In this document: positions 1-10,137 of the stretch, piece after piece
How positions within the stretch are numbered: the first letter of the stretch is position 1
How the letters are laid out: each line of letters starts with the position of its first letter
Assembly (NCBI RefSeq): GCF_001544875.2
Contig: NZ_FCOA02000003.1
Coordinates: forward strand, 434,001 to 498,000
Direction of reading: 5' to 3'
Origin: Caballeronia hypogeia
GTDB lineage: Bacteria > Pseudomonadota > Gammaproteobacteria > Burkholderiales > Burkholderiaceae
DNA length: 64,000 nt
Program-made: the position numbers and the translations under genes
Notes under the pieces: generated by a model
What the model was told of the DNA's origin: nothing
What the model saw: the letters and a program-made list of their open reading frames with translations, nothing else
The model's database searches: none

Positions 1-17
1 ATGTATCGCCGGCGCCC

Positions 18-947
18 ATGTTCACGCATCTTTCCGACCTCGACCTCCGCCTGATCCGCGTGTTTCTCGCCATCGTCGATGCGGGCGGCGTCTCTTCCGC
101 GCAGGCGACGCTCAACGTCGGGCAATCGACCATCAGCACGCAGCTCGCCACGCTGGAGACGCGCCTCGGCTACCGGCTCTGCGAACGCGGACGCGGCGGC
201 TTCGCGCTGACCTCGCGCGGCGAACAGTTCGTCGAGGCGTGCCGGACGCTGCTCGCGGCCATCGATACCTTCGATTCGACTGCGCGAAACGTCGGCAAGA
301 CGCTCGTCGGCACGCTCACGCTCGGGATGATCGGCAACACGCCTGTGAGCGCGAACGCGCGCGTCAGCGAGGCGATCGCGCGATTCCGGCAGCGCGACGA
401 ATCCGTGCGCTTCGCGGTGCTCGTGCGCTCGCCGGGCGAACTGGAGGAGATGCTGCTGTCGGAGCGCATTCAGATGGCGATCGGATATTTCTGGCATCGC
501 GTGCCATCGCTGGAGTACACGGAGATTTTCGCGGAGGACCAGCTCGCTTATTGTGGGCGCGAACATCCGCTCTTTGCGCACGCGGGCCGCATTCGCGCGA
601 CCGAAGCCTTCGAGCACGATTGGGCGTGGCGAAGCTATCCGCTGCCCGAAGCGGGCGAACTCACGCCGCGCAATGTCGTCGCGGTCGCGGACAACATGGA
701 GGCGGTCGCGATGCTCGTGCTCTCGGGACGGCATCTCGGCTATCTGCCCGAGCATTTCGCCGCGCCGTATGTCGAGCAAGGTTTGCTCGCGCCGCTGAAC
801 GCGAAGACGATGCGCTATCGCGTCGCGTTCCAGATGGTCACGCGCGCCGAACGTGCGGGCGGTGCGAGCGGCGCACGCGCGGCGAAACGGGAGATCGTGG
901 AAGCGTTTCTGGAAGACATGGCCGCGGCGCACGCGGCCATCGATTGA
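18..947 (+). CDS. LysR-family transcriptional regulator
   Basis: A 309-residue LysR-type regulator. The N-terminal winged HTH (about residues 5-64) has the family pattern: LRLIRVFLAIVDAGG, then a helix with QSTISTQLATLETRLG and CERGRGGFALTSRG. The remainder is a periplasmic-binding-protein-like effector domain. It lies alone at the window edge, convergent with lolA, so its divergent target gene is outside the window and the ligand cannot be named. The chosen ATG sits just before the HTH, as is usual for the family. Confidence 0.9.
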   Translation: MFTHLSDLDLRLIRVFLAIVDAGGVSSAQATLNVGQSTISTQLATLETRLGYRLCERGRGGFALTSRGEQFVEACRTLLAAIDTFDSTARNVGKTLVGTLTLGMIGNTPVSANARVSEAIARFRQRDESVRFAVLVRSPGELEEMLLSERIQMAIGYFWHRVPSLEYTEIFAEDQLAYCGREHPLFAHAGRIRATEAFEHDWAWRSYPLPEAGELTPRNVVAVADNMEAVAMLVLSGRHLGYLPEHFAAPYVEQGLLAPLNAKTMRYRVAFQMVTRAERAGGASGARAAKREIVEAFLEDMAAAHAAID

Positions 948-949
948 AT

Positions 950-980
950 CGGGGCGCAACGTTGCCGCTTCAGCGCCCCG
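950..980. terminator. hairpin between convergent LysR gene and lolA
   Basis: CGGGGCGC (950-957) pairs perfectly with GCGCCCCG (973-980) across a 15-nt loop, in the 39-bp gap between two convergent genes. Neither side has a clear T tract, so intrinsic termination is only inferred from position. Confidence 0.4.
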
Positions 981-986
981 CGAGGA

Positions 987-1667
987 TCAGCCGTTGATCA
1001 CGTCCGCGCCCTTCGGCACCGTGAACTTGAAGGTGTCGCTCTTGATCGGCGGATTCTTCTGGATGTTCGAGAACGTGAGCAGCGTCACGTTGCCGAACAC
1101 ATCGTGCAGTTCCATGGCCTGCAGATTGCCGTCCTTGAAGCCGATACCCACCGACTCGAACTGAGTGTCCTTCGCCTTCGGCGTGAGTTCGAGCCAGTCG
1201 ATTCCACCCTTCTCGCCCGCGTCGCGCAGGTTGAAGTTCTTGTCGAGATCGTTGCTGCCGAAGAGAATCGCCGCCGGGCTCGCGCCAAGCGCGCCGCCGA
1301 GACTGCGCACGGTGACCTGATTCAAATCCTTGTCGTAGACGTAGAGCTTGTCGCCGTCGGCCTGAAGGATTTGCGAGTACGGCTTCTGATACGACCAGAT
1401 GAACTTGCCCGGCCGCGCGAACATGAAGGTGCCGCTGGAGGTGGCGCCCTTGGTCGGCACCGCGTTCGAGGTCGCTCCGTTGTTGGTCTTGCCCGGCGCC
1501 TTGATTTCCTGCTGCGTGAAGTCGCCGCGCGCCGCCTTGACCTGCGACACGAATGCCTTCAACTGCTCCGTGCCGCTCGCGAACGCGTGCGATGCGAACA
1601 GCATCGACGCCGAAAAGATCGTCGCACCGACCGCCTTGATCAAGGTGCGCCCCGTAGGTTGCTTCAT
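987..1667 (-). CDS. lolA: outer-membrane lipoprotein carrier protein LolA
   Basis: Periplasmic chaperone that takes lipoproteins from LolCDE and delivers them to LolB at the outer membrane. The 226-residue precursor begins with a signal peptide ([15 protein letters not shown], cleavage near residue 30). The mature part shows LolA features: an early FTQQEIK strand, [21 protein letters not shown], the [16 protein letters not shown] strand and a C-terminal [16 protein letters not shown] sits 8-9 nt before the ATG. It follows ftsK by 22 bp on the same strand, the usual ftsK-lolA arrangement in proteobacteria. Confidence 0.95.
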   Translation of the reverse strand: MKQPTGRTLIKAVGATIFSASMLFASHAFASGTEQLKAFVSQVKAARGDFTQQEIKAPGKTNNGATSNAVPTKGATSSGTFMFARPGKFIWSYQKPYSQILQADGDKLYVYDKDLNQVTVRSLGGALGASPAAILFGSNDLDKNFNLRDAGEKGGIDWLELTPKAKDTQFESVGIGFKDGNLQAMELHDVFGNVTLLTFSNIQKNPPIKSDTFKFTVPKGADVING

Positions 1668-1689
1668 CGTTATGTCCTCCCTGTAATGC

Positions 1690-4002
1690 CTATTCCGCGT
1701 CGCGCGCCGGCGTCAGGATTTCCCGGTTGCCGTTCGACGACATCGCCGACACGAGCCCCGAGTTCTCCATCTGTTCGAGCAGGCGCGCCGCGCGGTTGTA
1801 GCCGATGCGCAAATGCCGCTGCACCAGCGAAATCGACGCGCGCTTGTTCTTGATGACGACTTCGACCGCCTGATCGTATAAAGGATCGGCTTCGCCATCG
1901 GCGCCGCCCGCACCGCCCGCGCCCGCCGAGCCTTCGTCGCCGTCGCCCGCGAGGCCGCCCTCCAGAATGCCTTCGATATAGTTCGGCTCGCCGTGCTCCT
2001 TCAGCTTGTCGACGACGCGATGCACTTCCTCGTCCGACACGAACGCGCCGTGCACGCGCACCGGCAGGCCCGAGCCCGGCGGCAGGTAAAGCATGTCGCC
2101 CATGCCGAGCAGCGATTCCGCGCCCTGCTGATCGAGAATCGTGCGCGAATCGATCTTCGAAGACACCTGGAACGCCATGCGCGTCGGCACGTTGGCCTTG
2201 ATGAGACCGGTGATCACGTCGACGGAAGGACGCTGCGTCGCGAGAATCAGGTGGATGCCCGCCGCGCGCGCCTTCTGCGCGATGCGCGCGATCAGCTCTT
2301 CGACCTTCTTGCCGACGACCATCATCAGGTCGGCGAGCTCGTCGATCACCACGACAATGTTCGGCAGGCGCGTGAGCGGCTCCGGTTCGTCGGGCGTCAG
2401 GCTGAACGGGTTCGGAATCTTTTCGTCGCGCTTCTTCGCTTCGTCGATCTTCGTGTTGAAGCTCGCGAGATTGCGCACGCCCATCTTGCTCATCAGCTTG
2501 TAGCGGCGCTCCATCTCGGCGACCGCCCAGTTGAGCGCGTGGCCGGCCTGCCGCATGTCGGTCACGACCGGGCACAGCAAGTGAGGGATGCCTTCGTAGA
2601 CGCTCATTTCGAGCATCTTCGGATCGATGAGGATGAGGCGCACCTGATCCGCGCTCGCCTTGTACAGGAGCGAGAGGATCATCGCGTTGATGCCGACGGA
2701 CTTGCCCGAACCGGTGGTGCCCGCGACCAGCAGGTGCGGCATCTTCGCGAGATCGGCGCAGACCGGATTGCCGCCGATGTCCTTGCCCAGCCCCATGGTC
2801 AGCGGCGACGCGCCGTTCGCATAGACTTCGGAGCCGAGGATTTCAGAGAGCTTGACCGTCTGACGGCGCTGGTTCGGCAATTCGAGCGCCATGAAGTTCT
2901 TGCCGGGAATCGTCTCGACGACGCGAATCGACACCAGCGACAGCGAGCGCGCGAGATCCTTCGCGAGCCCGACGATCTGACTGCCCTTCACGCCCGTGGC
3001 CGGCTCGATCTCATAACGCGTGACGACCGGCCCCGGATACGCGGCGACCACGCTCACCTCGACGCCGAAATCCTTCAGCTTCTTCTCGATGAGACGCGAC
3101 GTGTATTCGAGCGTGTCCGCAGCGATGGTCTCCTGCGTCTTGGGCGGCGCGTCGAGCAGCGCGAGCGGCGGCAAGGTGGAGTCTCCCGGCAAATCCTTGA
3201 AGAGCGGCACCTGCTTTTCCTTCTCGGCGCGTTCGGAGCGCGGGGGCGCGGGCGCGGCGGGCACGATCATGACCGGCTCGTGATCCTCGCTCTTTTCGCG
3301 CGAACGCACGACCTTGCCCTCGCGCTTCGACGCCGCCGCCTCGCCGAGCTTGCGGTCGCGTCCGGCTTCGCGGCGCAGTTGCGCGCCGGTGATCGCGTTG
3401 AGAATGCCGTCGCCGACCTTCTCGCACACCGACAGCCACGAGAAGCGGAAATAGAGCGAAAGGCCGATCGCGAGCGCGATCAGCAGGAACAGCGTCGCGC
3501 CCGTGAAGCCGAGCGCATGCGAGACGTGGCGCGCGACGAAATCGCCGACTACGCCGCCGGCCAGGCGCCACTGCACTTTGAGCGACCACATGCGTAGCGC
3601 TTCGATGCCGTTGCTCGCGAGCAGGACGAGCACGAACGCGAAGGCTTCGGCGAGCCACGTGCGATCCTTGGGCGCATCTTCCGCGACGACCGGCGGTTGC
3701 GTGATCTTCCGGTAATTGGCGACGATGCGGCGCGCGAGGAGCACGACCAGCCACCACGACGACAACCCGAAAACCTGCAGCAGGATATCGGACGTATATG
3801 CGCCGACGCGCCCTGCCCAGTTGCCGATGTGATCGACGCTGACCGCGTGCGTCCAGCTCGGATCCTTGCGGCTGTACGAGAGGAGCGCCATCACGAGGAA
3901 CAGTCCGAGGGCGACCTGGAGAATCCAGCGAATCTCGGTGAAGAGCCGCGACATGCGGTGCGGCAACGCCTGCGGGCTCGCGGAATAAGTAGCTTTGGCC
4001 AT
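1690..4002 (-). CDS. ftsK: DNA translocase FtsK
   Basis: Septal DNA pump that moves chromosome termini and activates XerCD at dif. The 770-residue protein has an N-terminal membrane domain of about four helices (residues ~20-180), a short linker, then the RecA-like motor. Walker A is GTTGSGKSV near residues 425-437 and Walker B-like [13 protein letters not shown] follows. A C-terminal gamma winged-helix domain ([21 protein letters not shown]) would read KOPS sites. The start is set at [11 protein letters not shown]; a longer upstream reading (to 4149) lacks support and would run into the trxB-side intergenic region. Likely co-transcribed with lolA. Confidence 0.95.
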   Translation of the reverse strand: MAKATYSASPQALPHRMSRLFTEIRWILQVALGLFLVMALLSYSRKDPSWTHAVSVDHIGNWAGRVGAYTSDILLQVFGLSSWWLVVLLARRIVANYRKITQPPVVAEDAPKDRTWLAEAFAFVLVLLASNGIEALRMWSLKVQWRLAGGVVGDFVARHVSHALGFTGATLFLLIALAIGLSLYFRFSWLSVCEKVGDGILNAITGAQLRREAGRDRKLGEAAASKREGKVVRSREKSEDHEPVMIVPAAPAPPRSERAEKEKQVPLFKDLPGDSTLPPLALLDAPPKTQETIAADTLEYTSRLIEKKLKDFGVEVSVVAAYPGPVVTRYEIEPATGVKGSQIVGLAKDLARSLSLVSIRVVETIPGKNFMALELPNQRRQTVKLSEILGSEVYANGASPLTMGLGKDIGGNPVCADLAKMPHLLVAGTTGSGKSVGINAMILSLLYKASADQVRLILIDPKMLEMSVYEGIPHLLCPVVTDMRQAGHALNWAVAEMERRYKLMSKMGVRNLASFNTKIDEAKKRDEKIPNPFSLTPDEPEPLTRLPNIVVVIDELADLMMVVGKKVEELIARIAQKARAAGIHLILATQRPSVDVITGLIKANVPTRMAFQVSSKIDSRTILDQQGAESLLGMGDMLYLPPGSGLPVRVHGAFVSDEEVHRVVDKLKEHGEPNYIEGILEGGLAGDGDEGSAGAGGAGGADGEADPLYDQAVEVVIKNKRASISLVQRHLRIGYNRAARLLEQMENSGLVSAMSSNGNREILTPARDAE

Positions 4003-5419
<1,417 letters not shown>

Positions 5420-5450
5420 AACGCCTGAACGCGCAATGCGGGCGCGAAGA

Positions 5451-5487
5451 CGCGCGGCGAGACATTAAAATGTGTGTCGCCCGCGCG
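5451..5487. repeat. imperfect GC-rich hairpin after trxB
   Basis: CGCGC-GGCGA-g-ACAT (from 5451) can pair with ATGT-gtg-TCGCC-c-GCGCG around a TAAA loop. It sits about 40 bp after the trxB stop and is not followed by a T run. Could be a transcript-stabilising end structure; function unknown. Confidence 0.35.
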
Positions 5488-5527
5488 TGAGCGTCCCGCT
5501 ACAAAGCGCAGAAACGACTGAAAGAAC

Positions 5528-5566
5528 AACGGGCCACGGTTCGCGCCGCCGGCCCGTTTTCGTTTC
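5528..5566 (+). terminator. rho-independent terminator downstream of trxB
   Basis: AACGGGCC (5528-5535) pairs with GGCCCGTT (5551-5558), 15-nt loop, followed by TTCGTTTC. Fits termination of trxB ahead of the Smr gene. Confidence 0.65.
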
Positions 5567-5679
5567 GGCGCGCGCCGGACGGCGTATCGCCCTGCGGCAT
5601 TCGATGCGCGGCGCGCGCGTGGCATGATCGGCGCCTGCGCGCCTCGCCCGACCCCTGACGTTTTTCCGCTGGCCGAACG

Positions 5680-6507
5680 ATGCCGAAGAATCTCCCTCAC
5701 CCGAACGAACCGAAAGTCCGACGCAAGGACGCGCCGCGCGCGGCCACGCTCGTCGAACCGAAGCCGGCCGATGCGCGCGAGCTCGCTGCCGCCGTGAAGC
5801 GCGAGGGTTTCGCGGGCCTGTCGTCGCTCAAGACCGCGCTGAAAGCCGGCGCCGAGAAGCGCGAGGTGCAGCGCGTCGCGGCGGCGCGCGCCGAACGCGA
5901 GGCCGTCGCCGACGCGAGCGAGTTCCGTCGCGCGATCGGCGAGATCGAGCCGCTCAAAACACCGCCGCGCACCACCGTCACGCGCGTGCCGCCTCCGCCC
6001 GTGCCGCTGCAAAGCCGCCGCGACGAGGAAGCCGTGCTGCAGGAAGCGCTCTCCGACGAATACGACCCGGAAAGCCTGCTCGACATCGATGAGACGCTTT
6101 CCTTCTATCGGCCCGGCATCAGTCAGGAAGTCGTGAGGAAGCTGCGGCGCGGCGCGTGGATCGTGCAGGCGCAGCTCGATCTGCACGGCATGCGCCGCGA
6201 GGAAGCGCGCGAGGCGCTGGCGGAATTCATCCGTGAAGCGGTGAAGCGCGGGCTGCGCTGCCTGCGCGTGATTCACGGCAAGGGGCTCGGCTCCATCGGC
6301 CGCGAGCCGGTGCTGAAAGGCAAGGTGCGCGCGTGGCTGGTGCAGAAGCAGGAAGTGATCGCGTTCTGCCAGGCGCGTCCGAACGACGGTGGCGCCGGCG
6401 CCGTGCTCGTGCTGCTGCAGCCGGGCGGCGCGCCGCGGCATCACAATCATCCGCAGGACAAGGGCTCCAGCAGGAGTCAGAAACCGGGGCCGGAAAGTGC
6501 ATCCTAG
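5680..6507 (+). CDS. Smr/MutS2-type domain protein
   Basis: A 275-residue protein with a C-terminal Smr domain (about residues 160-247). It carries the family signatures LDLHG at 166-170 and HGKG at 199-202, and ends with a proline/histidine-rich tail. Smr domains bind nucleic acids and many have nuclease activity; in standalone bacterial Smr proteins the cellular job is often unclear, with E. coli SmrA/SmrB acting on DNA or mRNA at collided ribosomes. The N-terminal 110 residues are charged, low in complexity and without a recognised domain. Possibly translated together with the next gene, whose GTG start overlaps its end. Confidence 0.88.
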   Translation: MPKNLPHPNEPKVRRKDAPRAATLVEPKPADARELAAAVKREGFAGLSSLKTALKAGAEKREVQRVAAARAEREAVADASEFRRAIGEIEPLKTPPRTTVTRVPPPPVPLQSRRDEEAVLQEALSDEYDPESLLDIDETLSFYRPGISQEVVRKLRRGAWIVQAQLDLHGMRREEAREALAEFIREAVKRGLRCLRVIHGKGLGSIGREPVLKGKVRAWLVQKQEVIAFCQARPNDGGAGAVLVLLQPGGAPRHHNHPQDKGSSRSQKPGPESAS

Positions 6508-7105
6508 GCTTACCCTCGCCATCTCCATCATGGAGGCGCTCGCGATCTTCGCGTACGCCTTCTCGGGACTCATCGAGGCACGCAAGCGCCGGCTCGACGC
6601 GGTGGGTGCATTTCTCGTCGCGCTCGTGACGGCGTTCGGCGGCGGCACGGTGCGCGACGTGCTGCTGTCGCGCCGCCCGTTCTACTGGGTCGAGCATCAG
6701 GATTACGTCCTCTTCATCTTCGCGATGTCGATCTTCGCGCCGCTGTTCCTGCGCGTCACCTCGCGCCTGTTCGACCAGCGCGCCCTGCTCGTCACCGATG
6801 CGATCGGGCTCGGTCTCTTCAGCGTGTCGGGCACGTCCATCGCCCTCGACGCCCAGATGCCCGCCTTCACCGCGACGATGATGGGCGTCGTGACCGGCGT
6901 GTTCGGCGGCGTGCTGCGCGACGAGGTGCCGCTGATCCTGCGCGATTCGCGTCCCTACGCGGTGTGCGCGTTCGCGGGCTGCTGGATTTACCTCGGGCTC
7001 GACCGGCTCGACGTCGATACGATCTACAACGTGCTGATTTCGACGGCGTTCATCCTGCTCGCGCGGCTCGTCACCTTCAAGTTCGATATCCGATTGCCGC
7101 ACTAG
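6497..7105 (+). CDS. TRIC/UPF0126 family inner-membrane protein
   Basis: A roughly 202-residue membrane protein of the YadS/YicG (UPF0126) family, structurally prokaryotic TRIC cation channels. Two internal repeats of three helices are visible, each with the family glycine motif: AFGGGTVRDVLL near residue 50 and GVFGGVLRDEVPLIL near 135. I chose the GTG at 6497 because the first helix (LTLAISIMEALAIFAYAF) starts upstream of the alternative ATG at 6530. With the GTG the gene overlaps the Smr gene by 11 nt. The transported ion is not deducible. Confidence 0.85.
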   Translation: MHPRLTLAISIMEALAIFAYAFSGLIEARKRRLDAVGAFLVALVTAFGGGTVRDVLLSRRPFYWVEHQDYVLFIFAMSIFAPLFLRVTSRLFDQRALLVTDAIGLGLFSVSGTSIALDAQMPAFTATMMGVVTGVFGGVLRDEVPLILRDSRPYAVCAFAGCWIYLGLDRLDVDTIYNVLISTAFILLARLVTFKFDIRLPH

Positions 7106-7239
7106 CCGCGCGGCGTAAAGCGCGGAACGGGCGGCAAAACCCGTCCTTTTGCTACAATCTCAAAGTTTTCCAGTCCCGCTTTTTCCAGTCGCCATCGGCC
7201 GCGGCACAGTCGCTCCGGTCGCCCTTACGCACACAGAAC

Positions 7240-7893
7240 ATGAACATCGAGCAAGCGCGTTTCAACATGATCGAGCAACAGATCCGTCCGTGGGAAGTGC
7301 TGGACCAGGACGTGCTGAACCTGCTGTCGATCGTCAAGCGCGAGAACTTCGTTCCCGCCGCGTACCGCAACATCGCTTTCGCGGACCTCGAAATTCCGCT
7401 GCCCGGCGGCGAAATCATGCTCGCGCCCCGGGTCGAGGCGCGCGTTTTGCAGGAACTGGCGATTCACAAAGGCGAAACGGTGCTGGAAATCGGCGCCGGG
7501 TCCGGCTACATGGCGGCGCTGCTCGCGCATCGCGGCCGCAGCGTGACCACGGTCGAAATCTCGCCCGAACTCGCCGCCTTCGCAAAGCAGAACCTCGCCG
7601 CGAACGGCGTGACGAACGTGGACGTGGTGACCGGCGACGGCGCGCTCGGCTGGGTTCAGAGCGCTCCCTACGACGTGATCTGCGTGTCGGGCGGCCTGCC
7701 GGTCATGCCGCAGGAATTTCTGGAGCAGTTGAAGATCGGCGGGCGCATTGCCGCGTTCGTCGGCAAGGCGCCGGTCATGAAGGCGCAGATCATCACCCGC
7801 GTCGATGAAAAGCAGTTCCGCGTGTCGGATGTCTTCGAGACGCTCGTCGCGCCGCTGAAGAACGCGGTGCATCCGTCGCTGTTCAAGTTCTGA
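7240..7893 (+). CDS. Pcm-like SAM-dependent methyltransferase
   Basis: A 217-residue member of the protein-L-isoaspartate O-methyltransferase family. The SAM motif I is VLEIGAGSGYMAALLA (residues ~81-96). The region before it reads GGEIMLAPRVEARVLQEL, where true isoaspartyl methyltransferases usually carry a Ser/Thr-containing IS-x-P-type substrate loop, so isoaspartate repair should not be assumed. The start at MNIEQARFNMIEQQIRP fits the family; a longer upstream reading runs through the previous gene. A TACAAT hexamer at 7152 could be the -10. Followed by a rhodanese gene, as in related genomes. Confidence 0.88.
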   Translation: MNIEQARFNMIEQQIRPWEVLDQDVLNLLSIVKRENFVPAAYRNIAFADLEIPLPGGEIMLAPRVEARVLQELAIHKGETVLEIGAGSGYMAALLAHRGRSVTTVEISPELAAFAKQNLAANGVTNVDVVTGDGALGWVQSAPYDVICVSGGLPVMPQEFLEQLKIGGRIAAFVGKAPVMKAQIITRVDEKQFRVSDVFETLVAPLKNAVHPSLFKF

Positions 7894-7903
7894 CGTCCAA
7901 AGC

Positions 7904-7941
7904 GCGAAGCCGGGCCTGCCCGCGGGTCGGCCCGCTTTCGC
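7904..7941 (+). terminator. hairpin between pcm-like gene and rhodanese gene
   Basis: CGGGCC (7911-7916) pairs with GGCCCG (7929-7934), with flanking GCGAAG/CTTTCGC nearly complementary. It ends with CTTTCGCC, not a clean T run, so it may only attenuate. Confidence 0.4.
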
Positions 7942-7960
7942 CTGTCTTGCCGGAATTCCC

Positions 7961-8284
7961 ATGCAAAACCTGACTGCACCCGAACTCGCCGCGTGGCTTG
8001 CCGATTCCTCCCGCCCCGCGCCCGTCCTGCTCGACGTGCGCGAGCCCTGGGAAATCCAGACGGCGAAGATGAACAACATCGTGTCGATTCCAATGCGCGA
8101 CATCCCCGCGCGCAGCGAAGAGCTCGACGACGAAGCGCAGATCGTCTGCATCTGCCATCACGGCGCGCGCAGCGCCCAGGTCGCGATGTTCCTCGAATCG
8201 CGCGGCTTCACGAAGACCTTCAACCTGTACGGCGGCATCGACGCCTGGTCGCGCCAGGTCGATCCTTCCGTGCCGACTTACTGA
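7961..8284 (+). CDS. single-domain rhodanese-like sulfurtransferase
   Basis: A 107-residue single rhodanese domain. It has the DVREPWE motif (residues 25-31) and an active-site loop CHHGARS with the persulfide-forming Cys65, then GGIDAWSRQVDPSVPTY at the C terminus. No signal peptide, so cytoplasmic. These small GlpE-like domains move sulfane sulfur; the physiological acceptor is not evident here. It follows the Pcm-like gene by 67 bp. Confidence 0.92.
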   Translation: MQNLTAPELAAWLADSSRPAPVLLDVREPWEIQTAKMNNIVSIPMRDIPARSEELDDEAQIVCICHHGARSAQVAMFLESRGFTKTFNLYGGIDAWSRQVDPSVPTY

Positions 8285-8293
8285 TCTTTCCGC

Positions 8294-8325
8294 AGGCCGC
8301 GCCCATTCACGCGCGGCCTCGTCTT
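8294..8325 (+). terminator. hairpin downstream of rhodanese gene
   Basis: AGGCCGCGC (8294-8302) pairs perfectly with GCGCGGCCT (8311-8319), 8-nt loop, followed by CGTCTTCGC. Lies between two convergent genes. Confidence 0.5.
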
Positions 8326-8330
8326 CGCTC

Positions 8331-9893
8331 TCATCCCGCGCTGGACCACAGCGCCGTGCCGTTCGCGGAATAGATCACCAGATGCCCGTCGGTCTGGATC
8401 ATCGCGTACGCGCCCGGATTGCCCGCGGTCTTCGTCTGCCACACCATCGCGCCGTTGCTGTCGTACATGACGAGATTGCCGTCTTCCTGCATGCGGACCT
8501 CGACACCAGGCGTACCCGCAATCTGCGATGACCAGCTCGGCACGCCGCCGACTCCGGCCGCCAGATAGCCGTCATCGCCAAGCCCCACCGCCGCGTCGCC
8601 GCTGCATGCGGACAATGCCTGCCCGACCGACAGCCCCTCGCCGGTCGCGATCCGTCCGCACGCGGCCGGCGCGCTGATCGACGGCAACGCGGCGAACCAG
8701 CTCAGATCGATTCCATTGGCGATCGCTTGCAGGCCCGCCACACTCGGATGGAGATTGTCTCCGCTGTTGTAAGCGGCGATGAAGGATGACGAGCTGCCGC
8801 CCAGAATCGCGGCCTGATCGAGGACGGCGTCGCAGCCGCTGCTGCCGCCGCGGATGAACGCGTTCACGGCCTCGCGCGTGCTTTCGATGGCTGGCGTCCA
8901 ATCCCCGACGCCTTCGAATGGCGTCAGCGTCGAGCAGATCACGCCGACACCCGCGTTATGCGCCTGCGGGATCAACTGCTGATAGGCGCTGATCAGCTTC
9001 TGCGCGTCCGGCGGATTGCCGCTGATGAGGTTGTTGACGGCGTCGTCGGAGATGATCACCCACTTCACGTTGGCCTGCGAAAGCACGTCGCGGGAAAAGC
9101 GCGAGAGGCCTGACGGGCCGGCGTCGTTGGTGAAGAAGTTGTTGCCGCTGATGCCCTGGTTCAGCACGCCCACCGACATGCCCGCGCGTGACAGGCGCGT
9201 CGCGAGCAGATTCGGCCAGCGGTTGTTGGCGTTGGGCGTGGAAGAAAGCCCGTCCGTGATCGATGCGCCGAACGCGACCACGGAGCCGGTCGCCGAGGCG
9301 TTCATCACGTCGACGTTGGTGAGGAAATAGTACGACTGGCCGCCCGCCGCGTTCGCCACGCCGCCGGTGAACGCCGGGTCGGCGCTGACATCGCCTGGCG
9401 CGATGTACACGTCCTGCATGCCGTCGATGTGGCCGGTGGAACCCGGCGGCGTCTGCGACGGAATATGGAAACTCACGGCGATGTCGGCGAGCGCCGGCAC
9501 CTGGAACGCGACGGCGTCGCTCTGCGCCGAGCCGCCGGCGGGAATCGTCACGCTGGGCTGGCCGTTGAAGGTCACGGCGCGATCGGTGCCCGCGACCGTG
9601 CGTTCGGCGCTCGCGCGGCGAGCGATATGCACGTCGCTGATCGTGATCGGCTGCGCGCCCATCAGATTGGAGAACTTCACGCGCGCCGCCGTGCCGCCGA
9701 TGCTCGTATGCACGATCTGACGAATCGTCTGATTGTTGAATCCGGGATCGGGCGTGGTGGAGGGTGCGACCGACCAGGTGCCGGTCCAGGGTGCACTCGT
9801 GATGATCCCTTGCGCGAAGTAATGCGATGTATCGGGCCACGACAGAAAAACGACGAGCGCCAAGCCGAGCAACCTGCGAAACCGCTGATTCAC
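8331..9893 (-). CDS. secreted SGNH hydrolase fused to bulb-type lectin domain
   Basis: A 520-residue secreted protein. Residues 1-28 are a signal peptide; 30-200 form a beta-rich segment typical of XynE-like SGNH proteins; 205-400 are the SGNH fold. The nucleophile block reads FGASITDG (Ser211), the second block GISGNN, and the last DNLHP (Asp379, His382). Residues 418-520 are a bulb-lectin domain with the mannose-site signature QEDGNLVMY and a variant QTDGHLVIY. The usual GDS is GAS, and the usual GIND block reads DDAVNN, so activity is doubtful. GTG start chosen because GGAGG lies 5 nt upstream and the signal peptide begins there. Probably binds or deacylates a glycan; substrate unknown. 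Confidence 0.85.
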   Translation of the reverse strand: MNQRFRRLLGLALVVFLSWPDTSHYFAQGIITSAPWTGTWSVAPSTTPDPGFNNQTIRQIVHTSIGGTAARVKFSNLMGAQPITISDVHIARRASAERTVAGTDRAVTFNGQPSVTIPAGGSAQSDAVAFQVPALADIAVSFHIPSQTPPGSTGHIDGMQDVYIAPGDVSADPAFTGGVANAAGGQSYYFLTNVDVMNASATGSVVAFGASITDGLSSTPNANNRWPNLLATRLSRAGMSVGVLNQGISGNNFFTNDAGPSGLSRFSRDVLSQANVKWVIISDDAVNNLISGNPPDAQKLISAYQQLIPQAHNAGVGVICSTLTPFEGVGDWTPAIESTREAVNAFIRGGSSGCDAVLDQAAILGGSSSSFIAAYNSGDNLHPSVAGLQAIANGIDLSWFAALPSISAPAACGRIATGEGLSVGQALSACSGDAAVGLGDDGYLAAGVGGVPSWSSQIAGTPGVEVRMQEDGNLVMYDSNGAMVWQTKTAGNPGAYAMIQTDGHLVIYSANGTALWSSAG

Positions 9894-10065
9894 TTCCGCC
9901 TCCGATCTGTGTGGTCGCCGGGGAGTCACGATATCCGCGGAGCAAATCCGCGTTTTTGGAGCACCGGGCGCCAATCTGTATTTGGTAGTCGGAAACTAGA
10001 CCACGGCACCCCCAGCATGGCCGTACGCTGCCGCACAGACACTGCGTAACCATTGGAAACGGGCC

Positions 10066-10107
10066 CAAGCAATAAACAAGCCGCATGAACGAACGCTCAT
10101 GCGGCTT
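10066..10107 (-). terminator. rho-independent terminator of hem operon
   Basis: AAGCCGCATGA (10078-10088) pairs perfectly with TCATGCGGCTT (10097-10107). Read on the minus strand it is followed by TTGTTTATTG, so it terminates transcription coming from hemY. Confidence 0.75.
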
Positions 10108-10137
10108 GGTTGCCAGGCGCCGATGCAACCGGCCGGA

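Noticed and set aside
1993..3597. 534-codon open frame antisense to ftsK
   Set aside because: Arg/His-rich composition and complete overlap with conserved FtsK motor sequence.
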